Positions 37,906-47,411 of a stretch of DNA of 64,000 nucleotides are shown here, piece after piece. The notes under the pieces were generated by a model that had not been told where the DNA came from, made no database searches, and worked only from the letters and a program-made list of their open reading frames with translations. A program made the position numbers and the translations under genes. The first letter of the stretch is position 1; every line of letters starts with the position of its first letter. Origin of the DNA: Arsenophonus fragariae (lineage in GTDB: Bacteria > Pseudomonadota > Gammaproteobacteria > Enterobacterales > Enterobacteriaceae); assembly GCA_047291315.1 (NCBI GenBank), contig JBDPYZ010000013.1, positions 9,486 to 73,485 of the forward strand, given 5' to 3'.

Positions 37906-38309
37906 CTAAGATATATGAGAAATTTCGTCAGTAGAAAAAACAATATTTAAATTTTTTATTTTGTTAGGATATACATTTGTAAATTCTAACAAAATAATAT
38001 CCTTGTTACGATAGCCAGACATAACGGGAAAGAAGAAGATGTATTTATTGGGTTCTTTTTTTTATTTGGTTCGTATAACCCTCTGAGAATGCCAATGTAA
38101 ACTTTCTTGGAAGAGAGGTTTATCAATACTGGGTGTTTAGGTGTTGACTCCAAGGCATCAAGTAACATGCTGTCAATAGTACTATTTGATAATGTTTTTC
38201 TCAGTACTCTTGCATTTTTAGCTTGGCATATTTTATAGTTTTTTATCCGAATAATAAAAACGTATATCCAGGAAAATAAAATAGATGCAACTGATAATAA
38301 TGTTAACAA
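37906..38309 (-). pseudogene. Conserved hypothetical membrane protein, single frameshift
   Basis: The N-terminus (LLTLLSVASILFSWIYVFII) is a transmembrane helix. It continues STPKHPVLINLSSKKVYIGI and LRGLYEPNKKKNPI. A one-base shift in the T-run near 38050-38058 then moves the frame. The other frame continues NKYIFFFPVMSGYRNKDIIL and ends VFSTDEISHIS. The joined protein of about 134 residues resembles a widespread uncharacterised family with an 'ALISLKxRKxYxG...PLxSGYRD' pattern. The only lesion is in a homopolymer, so decay is recent or slippage could restore the frame. Confidence 0.55.
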
Positions 38310-39130
38310 TGCATAGATATGATCATTTTTTCATTATCAGTTAGGGGGCTAATTTTTTGCAATCAGATCTATCAAATGGAAAATTTGGCAAAAAGAATTT
38401 AATTAATACGGCAATTATCATGATGAAAAAAAGGCAAAAAGTACCATAATTAACTACTTTTTGTATAAAAATTTATACTATTATTTGGTCAATGTAATAA
38501 AAATGATTAATGTAAAAAAAGTGGATAAAATGAAAAAAATTATTAATCATATTTATAATTTTTAGTTACTTTACTCGCTGATAATAGGCAAACTTGGCCT
38601 GTTACGTTTGTTAATGCTAACTGTGTATCGCGGTCGATGAATTTATTCCGATGAATGTTTATTTTTATTTTCTATTCGATTGTCAGGTTGGTAAATTTAT
38701 TAGATTTAGCAACGGTGTTATTATAAATCTTTTTTAGCGCTTAATTTTTCATTTAGCCGTTAGTAGCGCTATGGTGGTTGTATAGTTGATCTATTCTTTA
38801 GCGTTTTTTAATCATGATATGATGGGTAGTTTGGCTAAATGTTGAATAAATAATTTGCCTATGGTGATTAGTTGAGCGGCTTGATTAAGGAGGTTACCGA
38901 AAAGGGAGGTAAATTATTTTCCATAACCATTTTTCATTTGTTGTTTGTTATTAGGCCAGCTCCATTGAATTTTTTGTAATTTAGGGTATTAAGCTGTGAT
39001 GGATATCATACTAATTAATTTTCAGAGCAATATTCGAGAAAATTTGTGTTATGTTTCTTTACTCACAGTAATTGAGGGGCTTTATGTTTTAATTATTTGT
39101 TTTATATCATTATTTTTCCTGTGTGTTTTG
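38310..39130. other. AT-rich stretch with no supported gene
   Basis: No open frame of note was found. Short inverted repeats occur but none is followed by a clear T-run until 39131. Confidence 0.5.
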
Positions 39131-39153
39131 GCCAGCTTGGCTGGCTTTTTTTT
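39131..39153 (+). terminator. Intrinsic terminator, plus orientation
   Basis: GCCAGC, loop TTG, GCTGGC, then eight or nine Ts. It resembles the terminator at 12572-12599, including its flanking context (a TTTCCTG-like stretch before, a minus-strand gene end after). Confidence 0.7.
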
Positions 39154-39400
39154 ACTTTCTGTCCTGTAATCGTTGCTGTTCATTCATGACAATCTGCCAA
39201 TTCGTCTCATCTTTTACGTTCTACATGATTATCTATCATCAAAAACTCATCGATAGAGCGTACTAAATACTTTCTTTTAAAAACTAATTTTTTTGTTTTG
39301 TACATTTGCATAGGCATCAGTATGAAACTGAGTAATAAATCCATTCAAATGCTGTAATGTGATTTCGTTGAGCTGGATATCTTTAAAAAATTTTTACTAT
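39152..39400 (-). pseudogene. Unrecognised decayed gene end
   Basis: Minus-strand pieces read IQLNEITLQHLNGFITQFHT and, after frameshifts, RSIDEFLMIDNHVERK and NWQIVMNEQQRLQDRK before a stop. They look like real protein-coding remnants. I cannot name the family. The terminator arrangement is like that of the phage helicase remnant at 12.6 kb, hinting at phage origin. Confidence 0.35.
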
Positions 39401-40090
39401 TGAAATCCAAACATTTCACCGGCAGCATATTCATTTACCGAAAGATTTTCAGAACTTGAGCGTTAAAGAAATTATTAACGGAAACCCGATTTATTACTCC
39501 GACGGTAAGCAATGTAATATTCCGATGTCAACTTGGTTAGATGTGCGTGTGGAGATGCGACCCAGTTCACTGTGGTATCAAGAACAACATTCAGTTAAAT
39601 AAGATTAAATTATTTATCGTTAAATTTAATCTTAATGAAATAATAAAATTCCCTTTGGGAAAATCAATCTAAATAAACTAGAATTAGTAAAATATTATAT
39701 TAATTTATTTTAATGCAAAATAATATCATTCATTAAATAAAATTTAATATGTTTTTGTTGTTTGAATATAGGGGTACATTTTTAACAACGAACGGGAAAA
39801 CATATTATCAGCGTGTGGGATGGCTTTGGTAAATTAAAAAAACTTGATATCGATCATTAGTGCAAGCTCTTATCGATATACGAAAGGAACTATTTATGGT
39901 AGCGGTAAAATCAGTCTATTATTCATATTAAAGTTAATATAATATTATCTAATTGGATTAGACGGTAAGCGTTTAATTATCCTTGAGGATGAATTGCTTA
40001 AATCGGTACATATTGTGCATTATCAGGAAGGTAAAAGATTAAATAGAAAGGGTGATAATTCTAATTATAATCCGTCGTGGATTTATACTG
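39401..40090. other. Decayed coding traces, plus strand
   Basis: From about 39415 to 39600 a plus-strand frame reads LPKDFQNLSVKEIINGNPIY and PMSTWLDVRVEMRPSSLWYQ before a stop, without a start codon. It is plausible coding residue of an unknown protein. The rest is AT-rich with no support. Confidence 0.3.
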
Positions 40091-40303
40091 ATGAAGACTT
40101 TTTACGCAGTATTCGAATCTACTTCTCAACATCTTGCGAACGCTGAAGTTGACACTAATGAAAATGAGCAATTAGTTAAGCTTTATTTTTATGCAATAGA
40201 ACCTAATGAAGGTTTTAAAATTAGTGCAGGTATTGATATTCCAGGTGTAGGCGATTTTAATACCAGAGAATGGGTACGATTACCAAAAATGGGCCGCAAG
40301 TGA
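40091..40303 (+). CDS. Hypothetical 70-residue protein, possibly a fragment
   Basis: The ORF reads MKTFYAVFESTSQHLANAEV and later GFKISAGIDIPGVGDFNTRE then WVRLPKMGRK. It has no signal peptide or membrane helix. The ribosome site is weak, and the neighbouring DNA is full of coding traces, so it may be a domain of a larger broken gene together with 39401-40090. I do not recognise it. Confidence 0.35.
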   Translation: MKTFYAVFESTSQHLANAEVDTNENEQLVKLYFYAIEPNEGFKISAGIDIPGVGDFNTREWVRLPKMGRK

Positions 40304-40420
40304 AAACTGGTTCAGTGTTTAAATATCCTCGTTTTTTCATATAAATGCTATTTAACCGATTGATTATAGTAAACCTGGAATATCAAAGTAAATTCAAATA
40401 TCAAAGAAATTTCCAAGAAA

Positions 40421-40975
40421 ATGAAAATATCTATAATGGAAAGTTTAAAGGATATTTGTTATTTTAATGGTGTTAGTAAACTAGAAATTATAAAAATTGA
40501 ACCTAGCAAAGGTACTAATCTTAAGGTAATTAATATTACAAGAGATAAAAAGCTAATTTAGATACTGTTAAATTTTACGATAACAATCTACCTGATATAG
40601 TCGTTTGGATGGGTGGTGAATCTTTTTCATCAAATTTTGTTTTTTGGGGAGATAAAGAGAATAGTAGTTTTGATTTAATGCAGGGTAGCTGTATTTATGA
40701 AGTGGAAGATATTACAAATGTTGTTTATAAGTATGAGTTAGATAAAATATGATAGTCGTCATAGAACCAGTTATTATCGTTCTGGTTTAGAAATTAACAT
40801 TTTTCAATGTAATATGCCGTTGATGAATGTTGGAAAATATAATTGGTATAATCAAAAAGAAAATACTATTTTGAAAGTTAATGTAATAGATTCGTATGGT
40901 ACTGATGCAATTATCTCGATTGAATTTCATTATGCTGTTTCTTCAATAAATAATATAACTATTAATGTGAAATAA
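40421..40975 (+). pseudogene. Unknown beta-rich protein, two frameshifts
   Basis: Three consecutive frames join into one protein of about 180 residues: MKISIMESLKDICYFNGVSK to RDKKLI; then DTVKFYDNNLPDIVVWMGGE through VVYKYELDKI; then KYDSRHRTSYYRSGLEINIF through SSINNITINVK. Each piece is well composed and abuts the next, so two frameshifts (near 40555 and 40745) are the likely lesions. The alternating hydrophobic pattern suggests beta-strands. I do not recognise it; a lectin or toxin-like domain is only a guess. Confidence 0.45.
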
Positions 40976-41068
40976 TTTATAATGTACAGAATTAATATCC
41001 ATATGTTAATGGATTAATATTATTTACTTTATAATAGATTAATTTATATTCTATTTTGATAATAATAA

Positions 41069-41170
41069 TTACTTTACTTCATATTGTAAAAAAAAACTGT
41101 TTTTCATTTGCAAAAAATAACTTAATGAAGTAATAAATAGTATCAGTATTACTTTTAACCAATTTTTCAT
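41069..41170 (-). CDS. 33-residue hydrophobic peptide
   Basis: MKNWLKVILILFITSLSYFL is followed by a short polar tail. A good GAGGAAAAG ribosome site stands about four bases upstream. It is one membrane-spanning helix. It could be a small membrane protein, a toxin-like peptide, or the N-terminus of a decayed secreted protein. There is no supporting antisense RNA evidence. Confidence 0.3.
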   Translation of the reverse strand: MKNWLKVILILFITSLSYFLQMKNSFFLQYEVK

Positions 41171-41361
41171 TATTCTTTTCCTCTTTATTTTTATACAAAA
41201 CAAGCAAATAAATATATTAATAATAATTAGTTATCAAATGAATTTTTTTAAATGATTTTGTTAACATTACGAATAAGGTAAGATTAGTAGAGTTTTACGT
41301 TAATTTTTGTATATTTGAAATTTAAGTATTTTATAATTAGTGATAAATAACGATAAATTTG

Positions 41362-41388
41362 AAAACACCAGCTGCGGGTGTTTTTTGT
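41362..41388 (+). terminator. Intrinsic terminator
   Basis: AAAACACC, loop AGCTGCG, GGTGTTTT, then more Ts. Nothing obvious lies upstream on the plus strand that it would serve. It precedes the HNH remnant. Confidence 0.65.
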
Positions 41389-41445
41389 TTTATGAGAGAG
41401 GATTATGCTATAATTTTATAACAATACGTCTTAAGGATAGATACC

Positions 41446-41721
41446 ATGCCATGTAACCTCGCATCCCTCGCGCTTGCCGTAAACGCGACGGCGCTAAGAC
41501 AACCACTGATCACAGTGGTTATTGTGAGGTATATTGAAATCAGGGATGGGAAAACCATAAGCAAGATAAAAGTCGTCACCAACGCGGTTATGGCACAACC
41601 TAGGATAAGTTACGTGCCCAGATATTAAAACGAGAGATAAATATCTCTATCAGGTCTGCTTAAAGGACAGTCTTGCTGGCCGTGTCATCGGAAGAAAACC
41701 GCTACCGAAAAAAGCCGATAA
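41446..41721 (+). pseudogene. Phage HNH endonuclease, internally deleted
   Basis: The pieces PRIPRACRKRDGAKTTTDHS, HKQDKSRHQRGYGTT and DKLRAQILKRE match the N-terminal half of phage HNH nucleases of the HK97 packaging region. The C-terminal end CWPCHRKKTATEKSR is present, but the active-site His-Asn block (VDHI...HGG) between them is deleted: the frame jumps from near the CxxC Cys to QSCWPCH. Stops also interrupt. Such nucleases assist the terminase, and the small terminase remnant follows at once. Confidence 0.8.
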
Positions 41722-41841
41722 ACCTAGGGGGGTAAAATCTCTACCCCCTTTTTCTTTTGAGGACAGCCGCTTTAAGTCTATTTTTACGTGTGCGAAATCA
41801 GGAATATTTTTTCGATATTGTTTAACAATTTAGGAAAGGGC

Positions 41842-42134
41842 ATGGCAACCGGTATTCGGTCATCATGGGACAGGCAGAAGCGAAATTTACCGGCTAAAAA
41901 ACAGAATAACTTGACTTGCATTGCGTCACCCGATATGTGAATGGGTAAAATGCAGTTAAGTTGTGGAAAACCTAAAGTCATATTTTAATTCAGCGTGGTA
42001 CATTTGAACTTGAAGATGCGCCTTTGTTGATCGTTTATTGTAATATCTTTGAATTAATGTTCCGGTCGGAAAAGGTTATTGCTGAACATGCGCTGCGCGA
42101 TGTAGAAAGCGGGTGGTATCACCTGGCCTACTAA
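41842..42134 (+). pseudogene. P27-type phage small terminase subunit remnant
   Basis: The recognisable block is ILIQRGTFELEDAPLLIVYC followed by FELMFRSEKVIAEHAL and a stop after YHLAY. This fits the P27-family small terminase (PF05119), where 'LxxxDxxxLxxYCxxxxxxxxAxxxIxxxG' is conserved. Upstream codons are shifted and poorly preserved. The HNH-terS order is the standard one in HK97-like phages; the large terminase that should follow is missing. Confidence 0.65.
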
Positions 42135-42367
42135 TACTTATTTCAACTTTTTGCTTATTCATTTCATTCTCACATTAAATGCCTTTAATTAATTTAAAAG
42201 TTATCTTAATTGGTTATAAATTTTGAAAATTGATTTATATGAAGTATTTATTGCAATCAAGTAATGAAAGAGCAGGAAAATAAGGAATGAATATGAGTCA
42301 TTTTACCACTGGTAAATTTCAGGAACAAAAAAACAATTATAACTGATTGGTTTTTTTTATTAAATTC

Positions 42368-42414
42368 TGGTCGGCATGAGAGGATTTAACCCCTGACTCC
42401 CAACACCTCATGAT
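42368..42414 (-). mobile_element. tRNA-Pro 3' fragment, probable phage attachment-site remnant
   Basis: On the minus strand this reads ATCATGAGGTGTTGGGAGTC then AGGGGTTAAATCCTCTCATG and CCGACCA. It follows the 3' half of E. coli tRNA-Pro(GGG), from the anticodon arm through the T-arm to CCA. No 5' half exists upstream, so it is not a tRNA gene. An integrase remnant starts 127 bases away. Phages commonly insert in tRNA 3' ends and leave such copies. Confidence 0.7.
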
Positions 42415-42541
42415 GGCAATTAATTACTATGTAACTCATTGATATTTAATATATAAATAGTATTATGACTGTATAAGCAAACAGTGCATAAATTACAATA
42501 TATACATTATATATCAATGAGTTAAGTTGTTTTTTTTCCTG

Positions 42542-43166
42542 TCATAATGATGTCCCTCCGTTAGCTACTTCTATCCAATCTACATGGTTCTGAGGATGTA
42601 TTTTTGTTGATTTTGCGTCACTATGTGCCATTCTTGTTTGAGGGTCTAATCCATTAACTTTAAACAAGTGTGCTGCTAATGTCCGAATTTCATGAAATGT
42701 TGATCTTTCAGCTAGTGTTAAATGTGCTGTTACCCCTATTTGATCTCTCAAGTTAGAAAATGCTTTACTTAAGTAATCAGGAGCTATTTGAGTTGGATGA
42801 TGAATTTCACTACTTATTTTATTTGGTCTTTTTGTTGGAAGTCTATGGACAACATACGGACTTATAGAATCTCGACTATTATCGATTTTACTATTCTTTT
42901 AAATAAATGTTCCACATGTTCAGAAAATGGTAGCCCCTCGCCAAATTTACCACCTGATTCTTGGATTAAAAATTTATAGATATATTTAATAATGGGCGCA
43001 TTATATTGTTATATTCTCTAGCAATTGGAATAGGTAATGCTTTGTCATTCCGGATATTTTTCTTTTTTCCATTTACTAAAATTAATCTGTAAATATTTTT
43101 GGATTTATCGAAGAAAAGAGAATCAGGGAGATTACGATAGTCCCTTTTTCTTGGACGTGCCGCCAT
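42542..43166 (-). pseudogene. Phage tyrosine integrase, multiply broken
   Basis: The N-terminus MAARPRKRDYRNLPDSLFFD is the arm-binding domain; then a frameshift leads to KFGEGLPFSEHVEHLFKRIV of the core-binding region. The catalytic domain survives only near the 3' end as STFHEIRTLAAHLFKVNGLD and MAHSDAKSTKIH, holding the His-x-x-Arg and second His motifs; the catalytic Tyr is not visible. It is diverged from the lambda-type copy at 11.1 kb, so a different phage was involved. Confidence 0.8.
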
Positions 43167-43221
43167 TTTATGAATCTCCTATTAATTTATTGACATATGA
43201 TGAGATAATAGAATTGGTTCC

Positions 43222-43431
43222 CTATCGTTCAGGTGAAACAACCCATACAAAACCATCAACGATCTTACCTTTGAGTTTTCCTACTTCAATCCATCGTTTA
43301 ATTATTCTATTATCAGGTATTGAGCTTTCTTCAAATTCACGAGTCGTTATTATTAATAAGCATTTTTTAATGCTCTTTGTACTATACAAACTCACACTAT
43401 TCTCAGACGTTTCATTACACCACAAAATCAA
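43222..43431 (-). CDS. Excisionase-like small protein
   Basis: The core reads LLIITTREFEESSIPDNRII and KRWIEVGKLKGKIVDGFVWV, typical of small winged-helix excisionases (REFE..S.P...I.RWV..G.I.G). The start is unclear: about ten upstream codons are odd, and a start near codon 22 would fit the family better, but no ATG lies in frame there. It precedes the broken integrase on the same strand. It may be translated but is probably without a partner. Confidence 0.6.
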   Translation of the reverse strand: MILWCNETSENSVSLYSTKSIKKCLLIITTREFEESSIPDNRIIKRWIEVGKLKGKIVDGFVWVVSPER

Positions 43432-43473
43432 TGACGAAGCACGAATGGTTATATTCTTTCTTGGTTAGGTTAG
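43388..43473. repeat. Dispersed phage left-end repeat, copy 2
   Basis: This is the counterpart of 11662-11749, overlapping the 5' end of the excisionase-like ORF. See AATGACGAAGCACGAATGGT in both copies. Confidence 0.8.
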
Positions 43474-43898
43474 AGTGAGGGTGGGTATTATAGATTGTGT
43501 GCTGTGCCGTTTGATACTTTTTGATTAGTCATTTTATTTAACTGTTATCCTTTTTATTTCATTCGAAAAACTATTTAATATGCCAAGATCTAAATGAATT
43601 GAACTGGCGATATTGTTATTTATTTTGTCTATAATTTTTACATGGATGTGTCTGTTTAAATAAAAATAAACTTAAAATTTTCCATTATTAATTTATGAAA
43701 TACGATCTTTAATTATGGTACCAACTAGTAAATTAAAATAGTACAGCTAATATAGTAATAATATAAATTACTTTTGATCTAACAGTTTTTTGCAATAATT
43801 TATCATTTGTTAGATCAGATTAAAAATAATCTATTTTAGAGAATGAAAAACAAAAATTTATTAGATTTTATTTTATAATTTTTTATTTTTTTCCAGGG
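43474..43898. other. AT-rich stretch with no supported gene
   Basis: This is presumed phage and junk DNA. No ORF, RNA or repeat is supported. Confidence 0.45.
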
Positions 43899-44075
43899 AA
43901 ATTCACCACCATCCGGTTATGGGTATCCTGGTTAAGTACCTTTTCTCCATCATTTTGCTTCCCAAATAGCATTATTCCATTTTACTCGTTCTCCACTTTG
44001 ATAGGCAGTATCGTTCATTCATTCCACGGTATTTAGACATATATCATTTTCTTGATGTATATAAATTTCTTCATT
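43899..44075 (-). pseudogene. Chitin-binding (type 5/12 carbohydrate-binding) domain remnant
   Basis: On the minus strand TVE-stop is followed by MNDTAYQSGERVKWNNAIWE, AK-stop, then WRKGT and PGYPxPDGGEFPWK. This is the pattern of the small chitin-binding module (W..xxAYxxGDxVxxxGxxWxAKWWTxGxxPG...GPW) of bacterial chitinases and chitin-binding proteins. Stops replace two tryptophans. No catalytic domain is visible upstream on the minus strand. Chitin use would fit an insect-associated ancestor. Confidence 0.55.
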
Positions 44076-44643
44076 AGTTTTTAAAAAGGTTAAGTATCTT
44101 CACTTTATGTGTATATAAAATAAATGATATTTTTTATTTTTTACCGAACGAATTAATTTTTATTAAAAAAAAGTAATGTTATAACTAATACTATTCTTCA
44201 TTATTTAATATATTATTTAAGTATTTATGCTTTATTTTTATGTGGTTAATAAAAAATGCATAATGCAGTGAAATTATATTTTTAATAAATTTATTTTTTT
44301 GACATGAAGTTTTTTGTTTATTTAATTAACATTCTGATCTTTATTCCTTTTATAGCACATAATGTTATGTTGATTGTAAATAGAAATTTCTGAGTGGGGG
44401 CGATTAAATTAAAATTTATGAAATAAATATAAGATTATTTAAAGACAAGATTGATAATAAATACAATTTAATTACCTTAATAAAATAATAACTGGCTAGT
44501 TAGCATTATTTCTGCGATGAAAGAAAATTGGTATATATTTTCAGTCTATATTGTATTTGCTAATTTAATGGCTTTTAGTTTTAAACGTGGGTTGCAATTA
44601 GATAATTAGAATGATTTTCATAATAGAGGAGTAGATGGGGGTT
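44076..44643. other. AT-rich stretch with no supported gene
   Basis: No coding frame, RNA gene or repeat could be supported. Confidence 0.5.
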
Positions 44644-45134
44644 ATGTCGAAACATAAAAAATTTCGCGGTTATCAGCTATAAAAGGTGTCAGTCATAAAT
44701 TTAGTGATGAATGGTTGCTCTTAAGGCCGAAGCATTTGAGCGTTTTTTTGGTATGCCTGGTTTTTTAGTTGTGCAAACTGTTGTTGTGACTGTATGGGTC
44801 TACATTAACATAACTGGGATAACTAAATTTGATCCCTATCCATTTATTTTACTGAATTTAGCTTTTAGTCTATAGGTAGCATATGCTGCTCCGTTAATAT
44901 TACTTGCTCAAACTTGTCAATCTTAACGAGATCAAGCACATGCGATTGCGCTGATGCTCAACATAGAGAATATTTAGCTGAAGCAATGGCGCAAAGGCAA
45001 GCTATTGCAGAATATAATACTGAATAGTTATTTGTATTACTTTAACAAAATACAGAGTTAACCAAATTAACTAAAGAAATGGCCGAGTGCATTGAAAGTT
45101 AACTATTCAAGCAGAAAGCCGTACCCGAAATTAA
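44644..45134 (+). pseudogene. DUF1003 membrane protein remnant
   Basis: The start MSKHKKFRGYQL is followed by a stop, then AIKGVSHKFSDEWLLLKAEA, FERFFGMPGFLVVQTVVVTV, WVYINITGITKFDPYPFILL and NLAFSLxVAYAAPLILLAQT. This is the two-helix DUF1003 domain with its FDPYPF loop. The C-terminal coiled coil (AQHREYLAEAMAQRQAIAEY) lies in another frame. At least three stops and shifts are present. Confidence 0.8.
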
Positions 45135-45211
45135 AAATTATTTAGAATGATAGAAAACAATAGTCTTTTATCTAATAGGCTATTTGCTTAAGGTAAATAG
45201 AGCTTGTTTAG

Positions 45212-46027
45212 TTAAGTATATCTGGATCCTTTATGTAACGCATAAAGTGAAGATATAACTGGCACAGTGTAATAGAAAAGACGACGTTTTAGCCACTGAG
45301 TATCTTCTCTTTCTTTGGTACTAATTCGTCCTAACCGCCAAGTTTCTGGTTGGCAAGCTTTATTCATACGACGTTCCGTTGTATAGAGATAATTAAATCC
45401 GAGTTCTTTTGCAATTTTTGCGTAGTCTCGAGTATAAAATCCTTTTGGCCAACATAAATGCTGACTGCAATAACCAAGTTGTTGAATAAGCATATTACGG
45501 CATTGTTCAATATCTGCAATTAATGCTGCATGACGTCTTTCAATATTAACTTCTAATTGATCCCAACGTAAATGTGAATGAGTGTGATTATGGAATTCGA
45601 TTAATTCACTAGCTTGCATCTGTTCAATTTCTGACCATCTTAGCATAACATTATCAGCTTGGCCGTTACGGATCCTTGCCTCACATTCACGGTGTGAATA
45701 TTCAATATTAGATAATTTTCTAACTTGACCATTGCTAATATCTTTTGTAATCAGAAAGATACTAGCTTTAAGCTGCAATCGTTTTAACACAGGAAAAGCG
45801 TAAACCCAATTGTCTAAATAACCATCATCAAAAGTGATCATCACACTCTTTCGTGGAAAAGCTCTACCCTGATAAAATTGCTCTAATTCTTGAGTAGAAA
45901 GAGTTTTCCAGCCGCTATTAGCTAGCCATGTCATTTGTTGTGTGAAAGTTTTTGGTGATAAAGTGACTAATCCAGGAGACGGGCTAACATGATGGTACAT
46001 AAGAATAGGGATAGTTGTTGTATTCAT
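45212..46027 (-). CDS. Polysaccharide deacetylase family protein
   Basis: This is a NodB-homology carbohydrate esterase (CE4-like) of 271 residues. The N-terminus IPILMYHHVSP, the Asp motif MITFDDGYLDNWVYAFPVL and the metal-binding His motif IEFHNHTHSHLRW are present. Near the end ELGFNYLYTTERRMN fits the family. There is no clear signal peptide, which suggests a cytoplasmic enzyme acting on a lipid-linked or nucleotide sugar; that is inference. It lies upstream-to-downstream with a glycosyltransferase on the same strand, so an LPS or surface-glycan role is plausible. The substrate is unknown. Confidence 0.88.
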   Translation of the reverse strand: MNTTTIPILMYHHVSPSPGLVTLSPKTFTQQMTWLANSGWKTLSTQELEQFYQGRAFPRKSVMITFDDGYLDNWVYAFPVLKRLQLKASIFLITKDISNGQVRKLSNIEYSHRECEARIRNGQADNVMLRWSEIEQMQASELIEFHNHTHSHLRWDQLEVNIERRHAALIADIEQCRNMLIQQLGYCSQHLCWPKGFYTRDYAKIAKELGFNYLYTTERRMNKACQPETWRLGRISTKEREDTQWLKRRLFYYTVPVISSLYALHKGSRYT

Positions 46028-46283
46028 TATATTAATAGAGTAATAGTAATAGGCAGTTAACTATTTTTACTTAATTATTAGCGTAATGGCAAGTATTTAA
46101 TATATTGCCTGAATGTTAATGTTATGTCATTAATTAATCAAATATTTATAAAAAAAGAGTGAACAATAGTAATTTGTGTTGTTATAAGACAAATACAATT
46201 AGTTAGCAGAATAATTTAGTAGATTACCTATCAGTAATAGGATTTTTATTTAATCTATTAACACATGGCTTTAGCTAATTATT

Positions 46284-47411
46284 TTATCGTTCCTGATTGT
46301 CCTTATTAAGTGAATTAATATCAGATACTTTGCTAATTTGTAATAAACGCAATAAGCATGACTCGATTGAAAATTTCTTGGTTACCTGAAGTTGTCCTCG
46401 TTGGGCCATTTCTTGATATTTTTTAGGTTGTTGAAGAAAATCATCAATTGCGGCTATCCAATTGTTGATATCAGAAGGTGGCAGCAAGAGTCCATTACTT
46501 TTATTTTGGATGATATCAGGTAATCCACCCACATTACTAGCAAAGACAGGTACAGCAAAGAAAAGTGATTCAACCGCGACCATACCAAATGCTTCCTTAG
46601 TAGAAGGAATTACGGTTAAGGACGCATATGAGTATACGGCAGAAGAAGGAAAAACAATGCCGGCGAGGAGCGTTTCAGATTCTAAATCATAGTCGATAAT
46701 TTTTTTCTGTAATTTAGCCTTATAGGCGCCATCACCAATAATTAAATAACGAAATGAACGGCCTTGACGCTTTAGTTGGGCGAGAGCCGCTAAAATAATT
46801 TCATGTCCTTTTTCTTCTCTTAGCATACCGACCTGAATTATGATGGGGGGTGTTCCATGATTTATCCAAGTTAAAATATTATCAGCGATAGGTGTATGAT
46901 TTTCGGCAACCATTTTAGAAAAATCAAATCCAGGATGAACAACCTTCACTTTTTGTGGCATACAACCACTTTGCAATAATGTTTCCCGCATTGGTTCGCT
47001 GGGTGCAATGACATAATCGAATAAGTAATTCATACTGAAAGCTTTTATTCTACCTGGCAGGTAGGTTTTTTGTCGCAGTACACATGGTCGTTGTTTTTTA
47101 GCTAGAGTTTTTACAGCGATGGCAAGGTTATTCGCATCATGGCCACTTTGGCAAATGGCTAAAATTGTTTGCTGTTGGCGTAGTAGTTTGCGTAAACGTA
47201 TGATTGACGTAGGATGAGCACTATTAGCAAATGGGACATGATAGATAGGGATATTATTTTTTTTAGCTTCATGTGCAATTTGACTGTCGATATGGCAAGC
47301 TAAAGTTACGTTAAAGCCTCGATGCATTAGGCTTTTCATTTGTAGTAAAGCTTGAGCTTCTTGGCCACCAAAGTTCATCGAAGATTCGGTATAGATAATG
47401 AATGTATTCAT
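46284..47411 (-). CDS. Glycosyltransferase family 4 protein
   Basis: This GT-B glycosyltransferase of 375 residues shows the N-terminal acceptor domain start FIIYTESSMNFGGQEAQALL and the C-terminal donor domain with PPIIIQVGMLREEKGHEIIL, LIIGDGAYKAKL and the EX7E-like motif region PSTKEAFGMVAVESLF. It lies 256 bases upstream of the polysaccharide deacetylase and is transcribed in the same direction. The pair probably modifies LPS core or another envelope glycan. The sugar and acceptor cannot be told from sequence. The gene is intact. Confidence 0.9.
   Translation of the reverse strand: MNTFIIYTESSMNFGGQEAQALLQMKSLMHRGFNVTLACHIDSQIAHEAKKNNIPIYHVPFANSAHPTSIIRLRKLLRQQQTILAICQSGHDANNLAIAVKTLAKKQRPCVLRQKTYLPGRIKAFSMNYLFDYVIAPSEPMRETLLQSGCMPQKVKVVHPGFDFSKMVAENHTPIADNILTWINHGTPPIIIQVGMLREEKGHEIILAALAQLKRQGRSFRYLIIGDGAYKAKLQKKIIDYDLESETLLAGIVFPSSAVYSYASLTVIPSTKEAFGMVAVESLFFAVPVFASNVGGLPDIIQNKSNGLLLPPSDINNWIAAIDDFLQQPKKYQEMAQRGQLQVTKKFSIESCLLRLLQISKVSDINSLNKDNQER

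Noticed and set aside
41728..41757. Hairpin GGGGGTA/TACCCCC followed by Ts as a terminator
   Set aside because: It overlaps sequence that in related phages is likely still coding between the HNH and terminase genes. The T-run is interrupted, so a terminator call is unsafe.
42291..42347. 19-codon ORF starting MNMSHFTTGKFQEQ with a purine-rich upstream site
   Set aside because: It is too short to support and shows no similarity. It may be the first codons of a lost phage gene.
46462..46692. Plus-strand ORF inside the glycosyltransferase gene
   Set aside because: It is antisense to a well-supported intact gene, with no ribosome site.
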